DNA of 26,287 nt from JBLHOS01 sp047623825. GTDB lineage: Bacteria; Pseudomonadota; Alphaproteobacteria; Rhodobacterales; Rhodobacteraceae. The notes under the pieces are model-generated. The model did not search any database, had not been told where the DNA came from, and saw only the letters and a program-made list of their open reading frames with translations. Made by a program: the position numbers and the translations under genes. Numbering within the stretch: the first letter of the stretch is position 1; every line of letters begins with the position of its first letter. The stretch is from positions 1 to 26,287 of the forward strand of contig JBLHOS010000039.1 of assembly GCA_047623825.1 (NCBI GenBank). The letters are read 5' to 3'. Below, in pieces: positions 23,358 through 26,287 of the stretch.

Positions 23358-24836
23358 TTACTGGAACAGCGACAAGAGGTTCTCAGGCTGTGAATTGGCG
23401 ATCGACAAAGACTGTGTCGCCAACTGCTGCTGCACCTGCAAGGCCTGTAGCCGAGCGGACGCTTCCTCCATGTCAGCATCCACCAGCGATCCGATGCCTG
23501 TCTTTAGAGAGTCCGTTAGCTTGCTAACAAAATCACTCTGCACATCGATTCGGCGTTCCGAAGAACCAAATTCAGCCGCCGCATCAATCGATGTTCCAAT
23601 AAGGCCCTCGATTGCAGCCAGTGCCGCTTGGGCGCCCCGCTCGCTCGAGACATCGATATCAGCCAAAAGCTCAAGCCCGCCGCCGATGGTACCCCCATCT
23701 TTGACAGTATTGGTGATCGCCAGAGGGGTAGATCCACCGTTGTCGACACGCAAAGTCCACTCACCTGCAATTTTCTCAACCTTGGTAGAGACGTCAGACA
23801 AGTTTTCTTGCATGTCGATCCGAGATTTCAAACCCGCTGCAACATCTTGCTGGGTGTCACCATCCTTAGCGGTGTAATGGACCTTGGTACCGCCCAGATC
23901 CATCTCATAGCTTCTGTTAGCATCAACTGAACCAGCGTTGGAAAATACAATGTCCTCGGCTCGGGCATCGACGGTCGCGCCAGCGCCAATATTTCCGGGA
24001 GTGTCGGTAGTTGAAGACTCAATGACAGTGCTTTCAAACGCTTTAGTCGACGAAATTTGGATGCCGGACGAATTCGTCGCCGTGATCCCGTCAATCTCTG
24101 CTTCGTTTACTGCCGAGACCAACCCGTTCGTGATGCCAGCAGCATCAAGCTTTCCTGCTCCCGATCCTGTGTTGATTGTGAACGACTGGCCATCGACCTT
24201 GATCGTATAATCGGCATTGTCAGCAATAGTCCCGGAAATCGCCATCGTGTGGTCGTTTGCGGTATCTGCTGCTGTGGCCGTTGCCGTCATCTGCGATGAC
24301 ACTGCAGCGCCTGCACCAACAGTTGACACGCTTGTTGTCAAATCTTGCCGCTTAACATCGATATGGCTGGCTGAGACTGTTCCATCCGAAGACCGATCAA
24401 GCGAAGACAAAACACTGACGTCTTCCGTTCCCTTCAGCATGTTCAGACCGTTGAACTGCGCCGAACCAACCACCGAATTGATCTGGTCCCGCAGTGCGGA
24501 AATATCTGTCTGCAACTTGTCGCGGTCGACGTTTTCTTCCTGCGACGCCACAACCTTACCTTTGATCTCTGTCAGAAGGTCGGTAATTGTTTCTGTAGAT
24601 TGGCGCGCCACTGCAATCGTGGATTCCCCAAGTGATAGGCTTTCTGAGATGGCCTGAAAGCCGCTCACATCTGATTCCATGACTTTGGAAATCGCCCAGA
24701 TTGCTGAGTTATCCTTTGCACTGGAGACCGATTTACCGGTTGAGATCTCGTTTTGAGTTTGACCCAAGTCGCCATTGATTTTTTGCAACGTTTGCAAAGC
24801 AACCATCGCGCTGCTGTTTGTCAGAATACTAGACAT
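23358..24836 (-). CDS. fliC: Flagellin FliC with enlarged central region
   Basis: This is the filament subunit. The 492-residue protein has the flagellin N-terminal domain (about 1-165: MSSILTNSSAMVALQTLQKI, SGKS-type ISTGKSVSSAKDNSAIWAIS, FNGLNMLKGT). It also has the C-terminal domain (about 396-492: SERGAQAALAAIEGLIGTSI, ending in QQQLATQSLSIANSQPENLL). The region between, about residues 195-395, is variable and Gly/Ser/Thr/Asp-rich. It contains two related modules (about 197-270 and 295-370) of Flagellin_IN type. Related roseobacter flagellins are often shorter, so this filament surface is enlarged. A good ribosome site, AAGGA, precedes the ATG. No cysteine is present. Confidence 0.96.
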   Translation of the reverse strand: MSSILTNSSAMVALQTLQKINGDLGQTQNEISTGKSVSSAKDNSAIWAISKVMESDVSGFQAISESLSLGESTIAVARQSTETITDLLTEIKGKVVASQEENVDRDKLQTDISALRDQINSVVGSAQFNGLNMLKGTEDVSVLSSLDRSSDGTVSASHIDVKRQDLTTSVSTVGAGAAVSSQMTATATAADTANDHTMAISGTIADNADYTIKVDGQSFTINTGSGAGKLDAAGITNGLVSAVNEAEIDGITATNSSGIQISSTKAFESTVIESSTTDTPGNIGAGATVDARAEDIVFSNAGSVDANRSYEMDLGGTKVHYTAKDGDTQQDVAAGLKSRIDMQENLSDVSTKVEKIAGEWTLRVDNGGSTPLAITNTVKDGGTIGGGLELLADIDVSSERGAQAALAAIEGLIGTSIDAAAEFGSSERRIDVQSDFVSKLTDSLKTGIGSLVDADMEEASARLQALQVQQQLATQSLSIANSQPENLLSLFQ

Positions 24837-25044
24837 GAAATGTCCTTCATAAGGTTTGACGCTGATTTCGCGCCGTGTCAGTCAAGCCCACTTGGAGCCA
24901 TTGAAACGCCTTCTGACGAATGCACCCAGCCTTCGAGCCGGGAAACGCCACCGATCTGGTGCGCTGTCTTTGTGGCAGAAAAAGTTCTAACAACGCACTA
25001 AGGCGAAGCGCCATATTCAGACGATTTTAGGTAAGGTTGCGACA
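24837..25044 (-). promoter_or_regulatory. Leader and promoter region of fliC
   Basis: This 208-base gap upstream of fliC, after flgN, should hold the flagellin promoter and its 5' untranslated leader, a possible FlbT target. It includes TTAG-N7-TTAG at 24987-25001 (minus strand), similar to a CtrA box but with both half-sites altered. AAGGA, six bases before the ATG, is the ribosome site. I see no convincing sigma-28 element. A GG-N10-GC pair at 24886-24899 is only a weak sigma-54-like match. Confidence 0.45.
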
Positions 25045-25395
25045 CTAGGATCGACGTTCAAAGCTGCGTTTTTGATGGCCAATCATGTTCTGGCCGCCAT
25101 CGGGCTGATAGGCTGAAAATGTTCCACCACCGGCCCGACGATTTAGCATTTCACGTGCGCTGGCCACGCCTCGGAGGCACGCGCGCAAGACCCGCTCATT
25201 GCGGGCAGCAGCCTGTTGTAATGCGCTGATTGCAGGTGTATCGATATCTGAAATCGGCAGATCCGTTAGGGCCTTGCGAACGCTTTCTAATACAGATGAA
25301 GAGTCGGTCAGACGGCTCATGTCACCCGATTTTAGTTTAACATATTCGGTGTCCAGAACGTCCTTTAGTTTGCCGAGGGGGCCAGAATTACTCAT
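25045..25395 (-). CDS. flgN: FlgN-like flagellar export chaperone
   Basis: FlgN binds the hook-filament junction proteins FlgK and FlgL and holds them for export. The 116-residue helical protein has the family-like end: RNERVLRACLRGVASAREML, then TFSAYQPDGGQ. The start chosen is the ATG at 25395, preceded by GAGGGA seven bases upstream and overlapping the flgJ stop by 8 bases (ATGAGTAA). A longer open reading frame upstream lies within flgJ and is not credible. It is cotranscribed with flgJ, just upstream of fliC. Confidence 0.75.
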   Translation of the reverse strand: MSNSGPLGKLKDVLDTEYVKLKSGDMSRLTDSSSVLESVRKALTDLPISDIDTPAISALQQAAARNERVLRACLRGVASAREMLNRRAGGGTFSAYQPDGGQNMIGHQKRSFERRS

Positions 25396-25675
25396 CTGGA
25401 ATTCCCTCACGTTGGCGCATCGATTGGAAGATCTGTTCGGCCAAACCGATGCCACCATTTTCGGCCAAGGTCCGGGCATGCTCGGTGCGCAACATCGAGC
25501 TGAATTGTTCCTCTCCGATGCCACCACCGAAAATCCCTCGCGATTCGCCAAAATTCGCTTGCTTCAACATTTCGGCCAGAAACACGGCTTCAAGCTCCTG
25601 CGCGGCCGCGCGCAGCTCTGCGTTCGGATCAACTCGCGGCGCTGCGCCCCTTATAGAGATCGGATCAATGCTCAT
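25388..25675 (-). CDS. flgJ: Short FlgJ-type rod-binding protein (no hydrolase domain)
   Basis: This is the rod scaffold domain of FlgJ, which caps the growing rod in the periplasm. The 95-residue protein has ELRAAAQELEAVFLAEMLKQ and a middle SRGIFGGGIGEEQFSSMLRT, then EHARTLAENGGIGLAEQIFQ, typical of the Rod-binding domain. It ends there, without the muramidase domain of enteric FlgJ, as in most alphaproteobacteria. The SltF-like enzyme at 10616-11338 would supply that activity. The ribosome site is not obvious. It is the first gene of a leftward operon, divergent from the fliK-like gene. Confidence 0.88.
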   Translation of the reverse strand: MSIDPISIRGAAPRVDPNAELRAAAQELEAVFLAEMLKQANFGESRGIFGGGIGEEQFSSMLRTEHARTLAENGGIGLAEQIFQSMRQREGIPDE

Positions 25676-25792
25676 ATTAGGTTGCTTTCAATTCTAAGTA
25701 ATTGATCCGATCATCCAGCATCCGGGTAAAGAATTGGTAAGCTTCATACGTCAGGTATTGCAAAACCACGGCAGAAGTCTGGGCTAGAAACT
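25676..25792. promoter_or_regulatory. Divergent promoter region between flgJ and the fliK-like gene
   Basis: This 117-base gap holds TTAC-N7-TTAC on the minus strand at 25726-25740, with spacing of a CtrA box but with the fourth base of each half-site changed. No clear sigma-factor element or strong ribosome site is visible on either side. The site lies about 50 bases from each start codon. Confidence 0.35.
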
Positions 25793-26287
25793 ATGCAAGC
25801 ACTCCAAATTTTCACATTGCAGCCTGCGGCTGATGACAGTCGCAGTCTTGCGTCGTCAAAAACCGAAGCAAGCACGCCGAACGCTGACGAATTCGCGGCA
25901 ATTATGGCCGTTGAGGATACCGTCACAAAGGCCGAGATCGAACTCTCAACAGACGGCGCAGAAAGCTTGCTCGCGCTGACTGAGGTCCAAATCAAGATCC
26001 CCAAATCGATACCCTGGAAGTTAACCAACGCCGATAGCGCGTCAGTGCTGGGCGAAACTCTGCCCAATTCTGAGACGGCAAAGCATGTTGTCGAGGACAC
26101 TAAGGTCGAAATGGATCCCGGTTCCAAAACACAAGGCCGCCTGCAGGATCCGGTTCATCCTCAACTGAACGAGAAGATCCAACAGATTGGACAAGAAGGC
26201 ACTATCGTAGACCAAATACAAACAACCAAAATCCTGCAAGGTGGTGAGCAACGCCGGGGCGTTGAGTGGTCTGACACAAAAACAACG
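25793..26287 (+). CDS. N-terminal part of a FliK-like hook-length control protein (3' partial)
   Basis: The frame from ATG 25793 stays open to the last base of the window (165 codons). The product is low in complexity, acidic and rich in Ser, Thr, Glu, Asp and Gln (MQALQIFTLQPAADDSRSLA; NADEFAAIMAVEDTVTKAE; KIQQIGQEGTIVDQIQTT), with no membrane segment. This is how the unstructured N-terminal half of FliK looks, and fliK commonly lies next to flgJ and before flgD in Rhodobacteraceae. The diagnostic conserved C-terminal domain is outside the window, so the name is inference. A ribosome site is weak, and ATG 25907 is an alternative, less likely, start. Confidence 0.6.
   Translation, partial: MQALQIFTLQPAADDSRSLASSKTEASTPNADEFAAIMAVEDTVTKAEIELSTDGAESLLALTEVQIKIPKSIPWKLTNADSASVLGETLPNSETAKHVVEDTKVEMDPGSKTQGRLQDPVHPQLNEKIQQIGQEGTIVDQIQTTKILQGGEQRRGVEWSDTKTT

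Noticed and set aside
23305..23877. Open reading frame of 190 codons on the plus strand across fliC
   Set aside because: It lies wholly antisense to the conserved flagellin C-terminal part, has no ribosome site and a Ser/Ala/Pro-rich composition typical of shadow frames.
24886..24899. GG-N10-GC as a sigma-54 promoter for fliC
   Set aside because: Only the TGGC part matches well; the -12 element reads GGGC in place of TTGC, and such pairs are common by chance in GC-rich DNA.
25396..25551. Upstream extension of flgN (52 extra residues)
   Set aside because: It lies inside flgJ in another frame; the ATG at 25395 has a good ribosome site.
1..26287. Mobile elements, CRISPR arrays, tRNA genes or phage-defence systems
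   Set aside because: No transposase, integrase, direct-repeat array or tRNA-like structure was seen; nearly all DNA is accounted for by flagellar genes.

Overview
The window is almost entirely a compact flagellar gene cluster of an alphaproteobacterium, most likely a member of the Rhodobacteraceae (Roseobacter group). The evidence is the alphaproteobacterial set flaF-flbT-DUF1217-fliC, an SltF-like lytic transglycosylase beside a short FlgJ without a muramidase domain, a MotE-like MgtE_N protein, the split order fliF-fliH-fliN-fliP, a second fliL after flgH, and TTAN-N7-TTAN motifs that resemble CtrA boxes. I see no tRNA, rRNA, CRISPR array, insertion sequence or phage gene. This reading rests on recognising protein motifs, with no database search.

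Layout. Positions 2-2106 (+) hold the end of flgL and flgI, closed by a strong hairpin. Positions 2152-5931 (-) hold fliF, fliH, fliN, fliP and a short FliG-like gene. From 6056 (+) run fliL, a small coiled-coil membrane protein, a motE-like gene, motA, a large unrecognised secreted protein, a lytic transglycosylase, flhA, fliR, flhB and a FliJ-like small gene, ending at 15606. Positions 15594-20220 (-) hold flgB, flgC, fliE, fliQ, flgF, flgG, flgA, flgH and a second fliL. fliI lies alone at 20311-21645 (+). Positions 21687-25675 (-) hold flgJ, flgN, fliC, flaF, flbT and a DUF1217 gene. A (+) gene from 25793 that runs off the end is probably fliK.

How the parts work together. FliF forms the MS ring. 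FliN (with FliM, not in the window) forms the C ring. FlhA, FlhB, FliP, FliQ and FliR form the export gate, driven by FliI and FliH. FlgB, FlgC, FlgF, FlgG and FliE make the rod. FlgA and FlgI make the P ring and FlgH the L ring. FlgJ and the transglycosylase help the rod through peptidoglycan. MotA, MotE and the FliL proteins serve the stator. FlgN, FlgL and FliC make the filament junction and filament, and FlaF and FlbT adjust flagellin output. MotB, FliM, FlgD, FlgE, FlgK and a full-length FliG are not here and must be encoded elsewhere.

The points most worth following are the 164-residue FliG-like protein that stops after the EHPQ-type motif and has no torque domain, the 658-residue unknown secreted protein between motA and the transglycosylase, the two FliL paralogs, the enlarged flagellin with two related insert modules, and CtrA-like motifs in three of the four main promoter-bearing gaps.
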